Shown here piece after piece: positions 25,429 through 34,799 of a stretch of 64,000 nucleotides of DNA (the stretch's first letter is position 1; each line of letters starts with the position of its first letter). The stretch comes from Anaeromyxobacter oryzae. GTDB taxonomy: Bacteria; Myxococcota; Myxococcia; Myxococcales; Anaeromyxobacteraceae. The stretch covers positions 4,770,481 to 4,834,480 of the forward strand of contig NZ_AP025591.1 in NCBI RefSeq assembly GCF_023169945.1. Direction: 5' to 3'. The notes below the pieces were generated by a model. The model worked only from the letters and a program-made list of their open reading frames with translations, was not told the DNA's origin and searched no databases. Position numbers and translations under genes: made by a program.

Positions 25429-26619
25429 ATGCACGTCGTGAGCCCCCAGATCCGCCAGCAGATGCAGGACGCGTCCTGGATCCGCCGCATGTTCGACGCC
25501 GGCCTCGAGCTGAAGCAGCGCGTCGGCGCGGACAAGGTGTTCGACTTCAGCCTGGGGAACCCGGACGTCCCCCCGCCGGCCGCCGCCGCAGCGGTCCTGC
25601 GCGGGCTCGCCGACCGCGCGGTGTCGCCGATGGGGCTCGGGTACTGCCCGAACGCCGGCCTGCCCTCCGTCCGCGCCACCCTCGCCCGGAAGATCTCCGC
25701 GGAGCAGCAGGCCGCCGTCGAGGCACGGCACGTGCTCCTCACCTGCGGTGCCGCCGGCGGCCTCGTCACCTTCTTCCGCGCCGTGCTCGAGGCGGGGGAC
25801 GAGGTGCTCTGCCCGGCGCCCTACTTCGTCGAGTACGGCGCCTACGCCGGGCACTTCGGCGGCGTGCTCCGGACCGTCCCGACGAAGGCTCCCGGCTTCG
25901 CCCTCGACGTCGCCGCGCTCGACGAGGCGATCGGGCCGCGCACGCGCGTCGTCGTCGTGAACTCGCCGAACAACCCCACGGGCGGGATCTACGACGCCGC
26001 CACGCTGCGGGCCCTGGGCGAGGTGCTCGCGCGGCGGAACGCCGGCCGCGAGCGCCCCATCTTCCTCGTCTCCGACGAGCCGTATCGCGCGCTCGCCTAC
26101 GACGGCGCCACGGTCCCTCCGGTCCTCCCGGTCTCCCCGTTCACGGTGGTCGTCGGCTCCTTCTCGAAGAGCCTGTCCCTCGCGGGCGAGCGGGTCGGCT
26201 ACCTCGCGGCGAACCCGGCGATGCCCGACGTGCAGCTCCTCGTGGACGCGCTGACGATGACGAACCGGACGCTCGGGTTCGTGAACGCGCCCGTGCTCGG
26301 GCAGCGGCTCGTCGAGCAGCTCGTGGACGAGACGGTGGACGTCGCGATCTACGACCGGCGGCGGCACGCCATGGCGGCGGCGCTGCGCGGCGCCGGGATC
26401 CGCTTCGCGATGCCGCAGGGGGCGTTCTACTTCTTCCCGGAGGCGCCGGGCGGGGACGACCGCCGCTTCGTGGAGCTCCTCCTCGAGGAGAACGTGCTCG
26501 CGGTGCCGGGGCGCGGCTTCGGCTTCCCCGGCCACTTCCGCCTCACGTTCTGCGTGGACGAGCAGGTGATCGCGCGCGCGGCCCCGGCCTTCGCGCGCGC
26601 GGCCGCGAAGGCCCGCTGA
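25429..26619 (+). CDS. PLP-dependent aminotransferase, class I/II
   Basis: A 396-residue fold-type I enzyme. FSLGNPDVPPP near residue 40 and the VNSPNNPTGGIYD segment (Asn and Pro of the substrate pocket) are typical. The PLP Schiff-base Lys lies in VVGSFSKSLSLAGERVGYLA, and the Asp that holds the pyridine nitrogen in FLVSDEPY. The C-terminal Arg of the alpha-carboxylate site is in HFRLTFCVDE. It resembles the aspartate/alanine-type AspC subgroup; the amino-donor preference cannot be read. Ends 7 bp from the convergent ATPase gene. Confidence 0.93.
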   Translation: MHVVSPQIRQQMQDASWIRRMFDAGLELKQRVGADKVFDFSLGNPDVPPPAAAAAVLRGLADRAVSPMGLGYCPNAGLPSVRATLARKISAEQQAAVEARHVLLTCGAAGGLVTFFRAVLEAGDEVLCPAPYFVEYGAYAGHFGGVLRTVPTKAPGFALDVAALDEAIGPRTRVVVVNSPNNPTGGIYDAATLRALGEVLARRNAGRERPIFLVSDEPYRALAYDGATVPPVLPVSPFTVVVGSFSKSLSLAGERVGYLAANPAMPDVQLLVDALTMTNRTLGFVNAPVLGQRLVEQLVDETVDVAIYDRRRHAMAAALRGAGIRFAMPQGAFYFFPEAPGGDDRRFVELLLEENVLAVPGRGFGFPGHFRLTFCVDEQVIARAAPAFARAAAKAR

Positions 26620-26626
26620 CCGCCCG

Positions 26627-29452
26627 TCACCGGGCGCGCACGAGCCGCTTCTTCAGCTCCGTCACCCACAGCACCGCGCTCGCGACGGCGAGGCACACGA
26701 GCCAGTCGCGCGCCCCGAGCGGAACGGTCCGGAACGCGCGCTGCAGGAACGGCAGGTGGACGACCGCGACCTGCAGGGCGGCCGACGAGAGCACCGCGAG
26801 CCAGAGCCAGCGGTTCGCGAACGTTCGGTGGAACGCGCTGTGCGCCTCGAACCGCACCGCGAAGGTGTTGAAGAGCTGGAAGAGCACCAGCGTCGTGAAC
26901 GCCATCGTCTGCGCGTAGCGGAGCCCCCGCCCCGCCGGCGCGGTCCCCTCGATCAGCCCGCCGGGGAGCGCCCAGTCCATGACGCCGAGCGTGCCCACGG
27001 CCATGACGGCGCCCACGAGGACGATGTCGATCCAGGCCCGGGTGCCGACGACGCTGCTCCGCGGATCGCGGGGCGGCCTCCGCATCACGTCGGGATCGGC
27101 CGGCTCGACGCCGAGCGCGAGCGCCGGACCGGCGTCGGTGAGCAGGTTGATCCAGAGGATCTGCGTCGCGAGCAGCGGCACGACGACCGCCGACCCCGGC
27201 CCGGGCACGAGCCCGATCACGGGCGCGAGCACCACGCCGAGGAACATGACGAGCACCTCGCCGATGTTCGACGAGAGCAGGTACCGCAGGAAGCGCTGGA
27301 TGTTCGCGAAGATCGAACGCCCCTCCTCGACCGCCGCGACGATCGAGGCGAAGTTGTCGTCGGCGAGGACCATGTCCGCGGCCCCCTTGGCCACGTCCGT
27401 CCCGGCGATCCCCATCGCGACGCCGATGTCGGCCGCCTTCAGCGCCGGCGCGTCGTTCACGCCGTCGCCCGTCATCGCGGCGATCTCGCCGTTCGCCTGG
27501 AGCGCGCGGACGATCCGCAGCTTGTGGTCCGGCGCGACCCGGGCGAAGACCGAGGTCTCCCGCACGACCACCCGGAGCCGCGCATCGTCCATGCGCTGGA
27601 GCTCCGTCCCGACGACCGCGCGGGCGCCCTTCGGCGCGATCCCGAGCTCGGCGGCGATCGCCGACGCCGTGAGCGGGTGATCGCCGGTGATGATGATCGG
27701 GCGCACGCCCGCGCCCTTCGCCTGGGCGACCGCGGGGCGAGCCTCGGCGCGCGGCGGATCGATCATCCCGACCACGCCGAGGAGCACGAGGCCCTGCTCC
27801 ACGTCCTCGGTCGGCGCGCCCGGGAGGGCGCCGCGGTCCAGCGTGCGGTACGCGACCGCGAGCGTGCGGAGCGCCGCCGCGCCGAGCGCGTCCACCGCGC
27901 GCGAGATCTCCTCGCGGCGCGCCGGCCCGAGCGCGCGCGTCCCGGCGCCGACGCGCTCCTCCACGCAGCGCGGCAGGAGGACGTCCGGCGCCCCCTTCGC
28001 GAAGACGACGACCCGCGTGGCCTCCTCGGCGTCCGCGTGCGCGGTGCTCATGAGCTTCCGCTCCGAGGTGAACGGCACCTCGCCGACGCGGGGGAAGCGC
28101 GCGTCGAGGCGCTCCGCGGTCCGCCCCACCTTGCGTGCCGCCACGACCAGCGCCGCCTCCGTCGGATCGCCCTGGATCGTCCAGCGGCCGTCCCGCTCGA
28201 GCAGCACGGCGTTGCTCGCCAGCGCTCCCGCCCCGAGCGTCCGCTCGACCTCCTCGAGCAGCGCGGCGTCGTCGACCGGCGCCCCGTCCCGGCGGACCTC
28301 GCCGGAGGGGTCGTACCCGACCCCGGTCAGCTCGACGGCGCCGCTCGCCGTCACCACCGCGCGGACGGTCATCTCGTTCCGCGTGAGGGTCCCAGTCTTG
28401 TCGGAGCAGATCGCGGTCGTCGAGCCGAGCGTCTCGACCGACGCGAGCCGGCGCACGATGACGTTCCGCCGGGCCATGCGCTGCGTCCCGAGCGACAGCA
28501 CGATGGTCGTGATGGCCGTGAGGCCCTCCGGGACCGCCGCGACCGCCAGCGAGACCGCGAGCAGCAGCACGTCCACCATCGCCGCCAGCGATCGCACCTC
28601 CTGCAGCGCGACGATCGTGGCTCCGATCACGACGGCGATGGCGATCACCGCGCCGCCGAGCAGCTTGCCGACGCGATCGAGCTCCCGCTGGAGCGGGGTG
28701 GCGGTCTCCTCCGTCTCGCGGAGGGAGGCCGCGATCCGGCCGAGCTCCGTCGACGGCCCGGTGGCGGTCACGACGGCCCGCCCGCGGCCGGCGGCGATCG
28801 AGGTCCCGCCGAAGAGCATGTTCCGGCGGTCGCCGAGCGCCGCCTCTCCGGGGATCGGCGCGGCCGTCTTCGACACCGGGGTGCTCTCGCCGGTCAGCGC
28901 GGCCTCGGCGGCCCGGAGCGCGATCGGCTCGAGGACCCGCGCGTCGGCCGCGATCGTGTCACCCTCCTCGAGGAGCAGGATGTCGCCCGGGACGAGGTCC
29001 GCCGTCGGGACCAGCCGCTGCTCGCCGTCGCGGCGGACGCGCGCGACCGGAGCGGACATCGCCTCCAGGGCGGCGAGGGCCTGCTCTGCGCGCCGCTCCT
29101 GGAGGAACCCGAGCACGCCGTTGAGCAGCACGATCGCGAGGATGGTGAGCGCCTCGTACGGAGCCGGCGCGTCGCGCTCGATCGACCAGGCGACGAAGGA
29201 CACCGCCGTGGCGACGAGCAGCAGGACCGTGAGGACGTCCCGGAACTGGGCGAGGAAGCGGCGCCACGCCGGGACGGCGGGGGCAACCGGAAGCGCGTTC
29301 GGGCCGTACCGAGCCAGGCGCTGCCGGACCTCGCCCGCCGGCAGGCCCGTCCGTGCATCCGTGCCCAGGTCCGCCAGGACGTCCGCGGCGATGCGGAGGT
29401 ACGCCGGCACGGGCTCGGGCTGAACTTCGGGAGGATCCGTGCGGGCGGCCAT
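26627..29452 (-). CDS. P-type cation ATPase, class II (calcium-pump-like)
   Basis: 941 residues from the ATG at 29452 (GAGG Shine-Dalgarno); the open frame upstream is overrun. An N-terminal cation-ATPase domain is followed by the actuator TGES (187-190). TM4 holds AAVPEGL (306-312), the ion-binding motif of SERCA/PMCA-like pumps. The phosphorylated Asp351 is in SDKTGTLTRNEMT, and GDGVND forms the hinge. Ten transmembrane helices are expected. The motif set points to Ca2+ (or Mn2+) export rather than heavy metals. A 55-aa small gene is divergent 181 bp away. Confidence 0.93.
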   Translation of the reverse strand: MAARTDPPEVQPEPVPAYLRIAADVLADLGTDARTGLPAGEVRQRLARYGPNALPVAPAVPAWRRFLAQFRDVLTVLLLVATAVSFVAWSIERDAPAPYEALTILAIVLLNGVLGFLQERRAEQALAALEAMSAPVARVRRDGEQRLVPTADLVPGDILLLEEGDTIAADARVLEPIALRAAEAALTGESTPVSKTAAPIPGEAALGDRRNMLFGGTSIAAGRGRAVVTATGPSTELGRIAASLRETEETATPLQRELDRVGKLLGGAVIAIAVVIGATIVALQEVRSLAAMVDVLLLAVSLAVAAVPEGLTAITTIVLSLGTQRMARRNVIVRRLASVETLGSTTAICSDKTGTLTRNEMTVRAVVTASGAVELTGVGYDPSGEVRRDGAPVDDAALLEEVERTLGAGALASNAVLLERDGRWTIQGDPTEAALVVAARKVGRTAERLDARFPRVGEVPFTSERKLMSTAHADAEEATRVVVFAKGAPDVLLPRCVEERVGAGTRALGPARREEISRAVDALGAAALRTLAVAYRTLDRGALPGAPTEDVEQGLVLLGVVGMIDPPRAEARPAVAQAKGAGVRPIIITGDHPLTASAIAAELGIAPKGARAVVGTELQRMDDARLRVVVRETSVFARVAPDHKLRIVRALQANGEIAAMTGDGVNDAPALKAADIGVAMGIAGTDVAKGAADMVLADDNFASIVAAVEEGRSIFANIQRFLRYLLSSNIGEVLVMFLGVVLAPVIGLVPGPGSAVVVPLLATQILWINLLTDAGPALALGVEPADPDVMRRPPRDPRSSVVGTRAWIDIVLVGAVMAVGTLGVMDWALPGGLIEGTAPAGRGLRYAQTMAFTTLVLFQLFNTFAVRFEAHSAFHRTFANRWLWLAVLSSAALQVAVVHLPFLQRAFRTVPLGARDWLVCLAVASAVLWVTELKKRLVRAR

Positions 29453-29632
29453 GGCTCGCGTCCTCGGGCGGCGCCCGCGACGCGGGCGTCTTCGCTCCGG
29501 GAGCGTACGCCGGATCGCCGGTCCAGCGGGTGGCCGCGTGCGCCGTTTCCGGCGCCATCCCGCCCGAGGCGCGTCAGCACGTCGCGCCTCTCGCGTCTGC
29601 CGATCAGGACGCCTGACCGAGGAGACGAGACG

Positions 29633-29800
29633 ATGATGCCCCCCACCTGGATGATCGAGGAGCTGAAGCGGCGCCGCCGGGAGCGCGAGGAGGCGGAGCA
29701 GCCCCGGCCGTTCCTGGAGATCCCCGCGCCCGAGCGGATGCCGCGCAACCAGACCGAGCCGGACCGCCCGCGGCGGTCGGTCATCGTCATCGACCTCTGA
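29633..29800 (+). CDS. Small charged protein, unknown
   Basis: 55 residues, too short for many gene callers. GAGGAGACGAGACG precedes the ATG. It opens MMPPTWMIEELKRRRREREE, then EQPRPFLEIPAPERMP, and ends RRSVIVIDL. A strongly basic/acidic helix is followed by a Pro-rich segment and a hydrophobic end that could bind a PDZ-like or membrane site. Codon use is normal for the genome. I do not recognise a family. It is divergent from the P-type ATPase and precedes the FHA kinase by 72 bp. Confidence 0.7.
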   Translation: MMPPTWMIEELKRRRREREEAEQPRPFLEIPAPERMPRNQTEPDRPRRSVIVIDL

Positions 29801-29872
29801 TGCGAGCGTCCCGGACACCGCGACCCGGACCGGGCGTTGCCCGCGCGTACCGCGAGGGCAAGGTGTTCCGGC

Positions 29873-31276
29873 GTGGAGCCGGGTCGGTCACCGCTCGCCG
29901 GCGGGCGCGCGGCGACACTGATCGTGCGCGTCGAGGACACGACCGACGGGTCGGTCGTGGAGCACACGTTCGCGCACTCTCCGGTCCGGATCGGACGGAG
30001 CGCACGCAACGAGCTCTCGCTCCCGCACCGGTTCGTGTCGGCGTCGCACGGCGTCGTGGAGTTCTCGGGCCACGGCCGGCGCTACACGGACCTCGGCTCG
30101 ACCAACGGCAGCGTGCTCGACGGAGACCTGGTGCCGCCGCGCGTCGCGGTCGAGCTCGGGCCCGGCGCCGAGCTGGACATCGGCCCGCTGCGCCTCACCT
30201 TCCCCGCGCCGCCGATCGAGGTCCCCGCGCTCGGACCCGATGCCGCGCACGCGGCTCCCCCTCCGGCGATCCGGCCGGGGGGCATCACCGCGGTCATGCA
30301 GCAGCTCGCCCGCGCGCCGACCACGGAGCAGTCGTGGCAGGACGTCCTCTTCCCGGGCTCGGTGATCGGGCGCTTCGAGCTCGTCCGCGAGCTCGGCCGC
30401 GGCAGCTTCGGCGTGGTGTTCGAGGCCGAGGACCGCCACCTCCGCAGGCGCGTCGCGTTCAAGGCGGTCCGGCCGGGCGGCAGCTCCCAGGTCCTCCTCC
30501 GTCAGGAGCGGCTGCAGAAGGAGGCGGAGGCGATCGCGCAGCTCACCCACCCGAACATCGTGACGCTGTACGACGCGGGCACGTGCCAGAGCGGCCCGTA
30601 CCTCGTCCTCGAGCTGCTCCGTGGCGCCACGCTGCAGGAGACGATGCGGCGCGAGCGGCTCGAGGTGTCGCGCGCCCTCGAGATCGCCATCGAGATCGCC
30701 TGGGCGCTCGAGCACGCGCACGCCGCCGGGGTCGTCCACCGCGATCTCAAGCCGGCGAACGTGTTCGTCTGCTCGACCGGCGCGGTCAAGGTCCTCGACT
30801 TCGGCATCGCGAGCGTGCTCGGCGGCGAGGACGTCCGGGCCGTGGGGACTCCGGCCTACATGGCGCCCGAGCAGTGGCGGAACGGGAGGCAGGACCCGCG
30901 CACCGACGTCTTCGCCGCGGCCACCATGCTCTGCGAGACGTTGACTGGGAACCTGCCGTATCGCGTCACGCGGAGCTCGAGCGCCGTGCTCGACCCGGGT
31001 GCTCGTCCCGCCGTCGAGGCGCCCGGCGTCCCCGGCGACCTCCAGGCGCTCCTCCGGAGCGCGCTGTCGGCCGATCCCGCGGCGCGGCCGCTGAACGGCC
31101 GCGCGTGGCTCGACGCGCTCCTCGCGACCCAGGAGCGGCTCGATCGACCGAACCGGCTCGAGACGTGGCGCGCGCGCCTCCAGGGGCGGGCGAGCCGGAT
31201 CCCGCTGCGCCTCGTCCTGGGGGCAGTCGGGGTCGCCGCCGCCGGCGTCGCGCTCCTGTACGAGCTGCTCCGCTGA
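29873..31276 (+). CDS. FHA-domain Ser/Thr kinase with C-terminal membrane anchor
   Basis: Start uncertain. I take the GTG at 29873 (AAGG 9 bp upstream) over the TTG at 29837. Residues about 15-108 are an FHA phosphothreonine-binding domain (RIGRSARNELSLPHRFVSAS, then LGSTNGSVLDG). The kinase domain spans about 168-410: G-loop GRGSFGVV, Lys197, HRDLKPAN, DFGIA, AYMAPEQW, all intact. A single transmembrane helix ends the protein (LVLGAVGVAAAGVALLYELL), so the kinase faces the cytoplasm. TolC follows 126 bp later and the peptide exporter converges on it. Control of the exporter by this kinase is inferred from position only. Confidence 0.9.
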   Translation: MEPGRSPLAGGRAATLIVRVEDTTDGSVVEHTFAHSPVRIGRSARNELSLPHRFVSASHGVVEFSGHGRRYTDLGSTNGSVLDGDLVPPRVAVELGPGAELDIGPLRLTFPAPPIEVPALGPDAAHAAPPPAIRPGGITAVMQQLARAPTTEQSWQDVLFPGSVIGRFELVRELGRGSFGVVFEAEDRHLRRRVAFKAVRPGGSSQVLLRQERLQKEAEAIAQLTHPNIVTLYDAGTCQSGPYLVLELLRGATLQETMRRERLEVSRALEIAIEIAWALEHAHAAGVVHRDLKPANVFVCSTGAVKVLDFGIASVLGGEDVRAVGTPAYMAPEQWRNGRQDPRTDVFAAATMLCETLTGNLPYRVTRSSSAVLDPGARPAVEAPGVPGDLQALLRSALSADPAARPLNGRAWLDALLATQERLDRPNRLETWRARLQGRASRIPLRLVLGAVGVAAAGVALLYELLR

Positions 31277-31402
31277 GGCCGGCGGGGGCCGCTCGGGGTA
31301 GGGCCCCATCAAGCAGCGAGTGACGGGACGCGCGCCGCGGCAGATGCAGTCGGTCCCGAGGTCCGCGCCGCGTCCGGCGGGACCCGGCGATCGGGGGAAG
31401 AG

Positions 31403-32752
31403 ATGACTGCCCTGACCGTGCTCGTGTCCGCCTGGCTCGCCGGCGCAGCGCCCATCACGCTCGACGAGGCCCTCGCCGCCGCCTCGCGGCGAAACCCCGA
31501 CGTGGCCGTCGCACGCGCGGACGAGGAGGCCGCCGCTGCCGACGTGCGGCTCAGCTACCAGGGCGTGCTGCCCCGCCTCGACCTCACCGGCGCCTTCGGC
31601 CACCAGTTCCAGGGCGAGCAGCAGCAGGTGAACGTGGTGCCGAACCCGACGCCGCCGCCGGACTTCGTCCGCGAGGCCGTGACCTATCCGAAGAACGACT
31701 TCGGCGTCTACCAGCTCGGCCTCGGGCTCACCTGGACCGTGTTCGACGGCCTCGCGAGCTGGAACGGGATCTCCGCGGCGCGGACGCGCTCCGCGGCGGC
31801 GCGGCGGCAGCTCGACGAGACGACCCTCCGCACCGCGTTCGAGGTGACGCGCAGGTTCTACGAGGTGGTGAAGCAGCAGCGCGCCCTCGACGTGCGCCGG
31901 CAGACGGCGGCGCTCTCGGCGGAGCTGGTCGAGCGGGCCGACGCCCTCTTCTCCGCGGGGCGCGGGACGAAGGCGGACACGTACAGCGCGCGCGTCAACC
32001 TGGGGAACGATCGCATCGCGGTGCGCACGCAGGCCGCCGCCCTCGAGCGGGCACGCACCGACCTCGCGTCGGTGATCGGCCTCGGCTCGGGAGCGGGGCT
32101 CGAGGTGGTGCCACCGGACACCGTGACCGGGCCGCGGCTCCCGGCGCAGCCCGCGACGCCGCCGGTCGACGCGCTCCTCGCGGAGGCGCGGCGGCGCCGC
32201 CCCGGCCTCGCGTCCCGGCGGCTGGCGGGCGAGGCGGGCGATCTCGAGATCGCCCGGGCGAAGGGCGCGTACTGGCCGGTCGTGGGACTCCAGGCGAGCT
32301 ACGACAAGGCGACGCCCGACCTGACCGGGGACTTCGGGCTCCTCGGGAATCCGTCGCGGCAGTACGTCTTCACGGCCCAGGTGACGCTCACATGGAACCT
32401 CTACGCCGGCGGCTCGACGCGCGCCGGCGTGCAGCGCGCCGAGGCGGACGCGCACCGGGCCTGGGCGCTCGTCGACCAGGCGGAACAGACCGTCGCGGCG
32501 GAGGTGAGCGTCGCGCGCGAGCAGCTCGCCTCGCTGCTCGACACGGCGCCGACGGTGCAGGAGAACCTCGAGGCCGCGCAGGGCGCCCTCCGCTTCGCGC
32601 GCGAGCGGCTCGACGCAGGGGTCGGGAGCCAGCTCGAGGTGCGCGACGCCATGCTGAAGCTCGCGGACGCGAGGCTCGCCTGGGTGAGCACGGTCGTCGA
32701 CCTCGTCGTCGCGCGCGCCGACCTGAACCGCGCGGTCGGCGGAGGGCTGTAG
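31403..32752 (+). CDS. TolC-family outer-membrane channel
   Basis: 449 residues with a short signal (MTALTVLVSAWLAGAAPITL) and two TolC repeats. ITLDEALAAASRRNPDVAVA begins the first coiled-coil block. WTVFDGLASWNGISAAR and WNLYAGGSTRAGVQRAEADA mark the two strand-helix junctions, each with the family Gly after the aromatic-containing strand. The protein would form the trimeric outer-membrane tunnel for the convergent HlyD-ABC exporter, ending 40 bp from its last gene. It may also serve the RND pump at the left end. Confidence 0.93.
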   Translation: MTALTVLVSAWLAGAAPITLDEALAAASRRNPDVAVARADEEAAAADVRLSYQGVLPRLDLTGAFGHQFQGEQQQVNVVPNPTPPPDFVREAVTYPKNDFGVYQLGLGLTWTVFDGLASWNGISAARTRSAAARRQLDETTLRTAFEVTRRFYEVVKQQRALDVRRQTAALSAELVERADALFSAGRGTKADTYSARVNLGNDRIAVRTQAAALERARTDLASVIGLGSGAGLEVVPPDTVTGPRLPAQPATPPVDALLAEARRRRPGLASRRLAGEAGDLEIARAKGAYWPVVGLQASYDKATPDLTGDFGLLGNPSRQYVFTAQVTLTWNLYAGGSTRAGVQRAEADAHRAWALVDQAEQTVAAEVSVAREQLASLLDTAPTVQENLEAAQGALRFARERLDAGVGSQLEVRDAMLKLADARLAWVSTVVDLVVARADLNRAVGGGL

Positions 32753-32792
32753 GCCCGAGGTGGTCACCGACGCGCGCCGGCCCGCCACCGGC

Positions 32793-34799
32793 TCACGCCA
32801 CGTGGCGCGCCTCGATGACGGTCGCGGGGAGCGCGTCGAGGACCTTGCGTATGGTCCGGGCGCGGATGGGGTCCAGGTTCGACAGCGCCTCGTCGAGGAG
32901 CAGGAGCTTGCGCTCGGACGCGATCGCGGCCGTGAGGGCGATGAGCTGGCGCTGCCCGCCGGAGATGTTCTTCCCGCCCGGTACGAGCACCGTCTCGTAG
33001 CTCATCGGCAAGGTCGCGACGAGCTCGGACAGGCCGGTGAGCTCTGCCGCCTGGAGCAGCCGCGCCACCGGCGCGCCGCCGGACAGGAGCCGCAGGTTCT
33101 CGATGATCGAGCCGCTGAACAGGTTCACGAACTGCGGCAGGTAGAGGATCTCGCCCGCCGCCGCCTGGGGGCTCATCCCGCCGACGCTGATCGAGCCCTC
33201 CTCGGGGACGTAGAGGCCCGCCAGCATGCGGATGATCGTGCTCTTCCCGAAGCCGGAGGGGCCGGTGATGACGTGCTTCGTGCCCGCGTCGAACGCCGCC
33301 GAGTGGCCCCGCACGATCCAGCGCGAGTCGGGTCCGTGGCGGAACCAGACGCCGTCCATGGCGACCGGGACGGAGCGGGCCGCCGCGGCCGCGCGGCGCG
33401 TCGTCCGCTTCTCCGGCTCCTCCTTCAGGATCTGCTGCGTCCTCGCGAGCTGCGGCCGGAGGACGGCGAGCGCCACGTGGACGCGGACGAGCCCGAAGAC
33501 CGCCGCAAGGAAGCCGCTGCTGAGCTGGACGAACGCGATGAGCGTGCCGATGAGCAGCTCGCCCCGGAGCATCGCCGCGCCGCCCCAGACGAGCAGCCCG
33601 ACGTAGAGCGCCTGGCGCATCGTATCGAGCCCCACGTCGCTCCACAGCGAGAGGCGCTGGCGCTTCAGCGCGTGGGAGAGCTCCGTCCGGAAGCGCCCCA
33701 GCCACCGCTCGAGCGCCTGCCGTTCGGCGCCCGCGGCCTTGATGGTTCCGATGCCGGCGACGAGCTCGGAGAGCAGCCCCCGCTCCCGGGCCTGCGCCTC
33801 GATCTCCCGGGTCTGGTGGCGCGCCTGCGCCGAGCCGATGAGCATGGCGAGCCCGCCCATCGCGAGCGCGACGATCACGACCACCACGGTCGCCGCCGGC
33901 ATCTTCGCCGCCATCGCGGCGACGAACGTGAGGGCCATCACGCCGTCCAGCACCGCCGCGAGCGAACGCTCGGCGACGAGCTCGCGCGCGCCGCTCACGC
34001 CGTTGATCGCCTGGAGCCGGTCGCCGAGGGTCATCCGGTCGAGGGTCGGGAACGGCAGCCGGAGGAGGTGCTGCAGCACCCCGCGCTCCGCCGACACCTC
34101 GACCCTCGTCACGAGGAACAGGAGGACCCGATCCCGGAGCCACCCCAGGCAGGCCTGGAACACGGCCACGAGGAGGACGCCCACGGCCACGACGTGGAGC
34201 ATCGAGCGCGCGCGGTCGGGCAGCGCGTCGTTCATGACGGTCGCGGTGATCTCGGGGCCGACCAGCGCGAGCAGCTGCATGAGGAGGCTCGCGAGCGCCA
34301 GCATCACGAGCGTCCGACGGAAGTGGAGAACCAGCGCCTTGAGGCGGCGGAAGAGCCCCCTGCCCGGCGGCAGCGACGGCGAGACGTCCAGCGCGTATCC
34401 CGAGAGGAAGGGGCCGAGCTCGGCCGGCCTCGTCGTGCACGCGCCGCTCGCCCCCTCGAGCTCGAGCCTGTCCCGCGTCCGATCCGCGAGGACGACCCAC
34501 GAGCCGTCCCGGAGCTGGAGCAGCGTGGGGACGTCGAGGTAGCGGAGCTCGTCGGTGGTGACGATCGCGGGGCGCGCCTGGATCCCCGCGCGCTCGAGCG
34601 GCTCGGCGAGCGCCTCCGCGGAGCCGCGCAGGTCGTGGGCCTCGCGGAAGGCCTGCAGCCCGCCCTCCTGGCCGTGGCGCCGCAGGAGCCGCCAGACGGC
34701 CTCGACGGCGTCGAACCCGCGGACCGGGAGGCCCTCGACGCGGGGTGCCGCGGTCTTCGGCCGGAGCGTGGTGTCGGGGGCGGCGGCGGCGTCAGGCAT
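32793..34799 (-). CDS. NHLM-type ABC exporter 2, with degenerate C39-like domain
   Basis: 668 residues. Residues about 25-120 align by pattern with a C39 peptidase but lack the catalytic residues: AVEAVWRLLRRHGQEGGL stands where the neighbour has the Cys motif, and PTLLQLRDGSWVVL lacks the His. The ABC membrane domain (about 160-430) and the ATPase follow: Walker A GPSGFGKST, signature ISGGQRQL, Walker B KLLLLDEALSNLD. It overlaps exporter 1 by 8 bp. A C39-like domain without activity usually holds the substrate leader. Together with exporter 1 and HlyD this is the arrangement of NHLM bacteriocin-export loci (ABC1, ABC2, HlyD). Confidence 0.9.
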   Translation of the reverse strand: MPDAAAAPDTTLRPKTAAPRVEGLPVRGFDAVEAVWRLLRRHGQEGGLQAFREAHDLRGSAEALAEPLERAGIQARPAIVTTDELRYLDVPTLLQLRDGSWVVLADRTRDRLELEGASGACTTRPAELGPFLSGYALDVSPSLPPGRGLFRRLKALVLHFRRTLVMLALASLLMQLLALVGPEITATVMNDALPDRARSMLHVVAVGVLLVAVFQACLGWLRDRVLLFLVTRVEVSAERGVLQHLLRLPFPTLDRMTLGDRLQAINGVSGARELVAERSLAAVLDGVMALTFVAAMAAKMPAATVVVVIVALAMGGLAMLIGSAQARHQTREIEAQARERGLLSELVAGIGTIKAAGAERQALERWLGRFRTELSHALKRQRLSLWSDVGLDTMRQALYVGLLVWGGAAMLRGELLIGTLIAFVQLSSGFLAAVFGLVRVHVALAVLRPQLARTQQILKEEPEKRTTRRAAAAARSVPVAMDGVWFRHGPDSRWIVRGHSAAFDAGTKHVITGPSGFGKSTIIRMLAGLYVPEEGSISVGGMSPQAAAGEILYLPQFVNLFSGSIIENLRLLSGGAPVARLLQAAELTGLSELVATLPMSYETVLVPGGKNISGGQRQLIALTAAIASERKLLLLDEALSNLDPIRARTIRKVLDALPATVIEARHVA

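Noticed and set aside
26756..29800. Plus-strand open frame of about 1000 codons opposite the P-type ATPase
   Set aside because: Low-complexity Arg/Asp/His composition typical of an antisense frame in GC-rich DNA; only its last 55 codons (from 29633) look like a real gene with its own Shine-Dalgarno.
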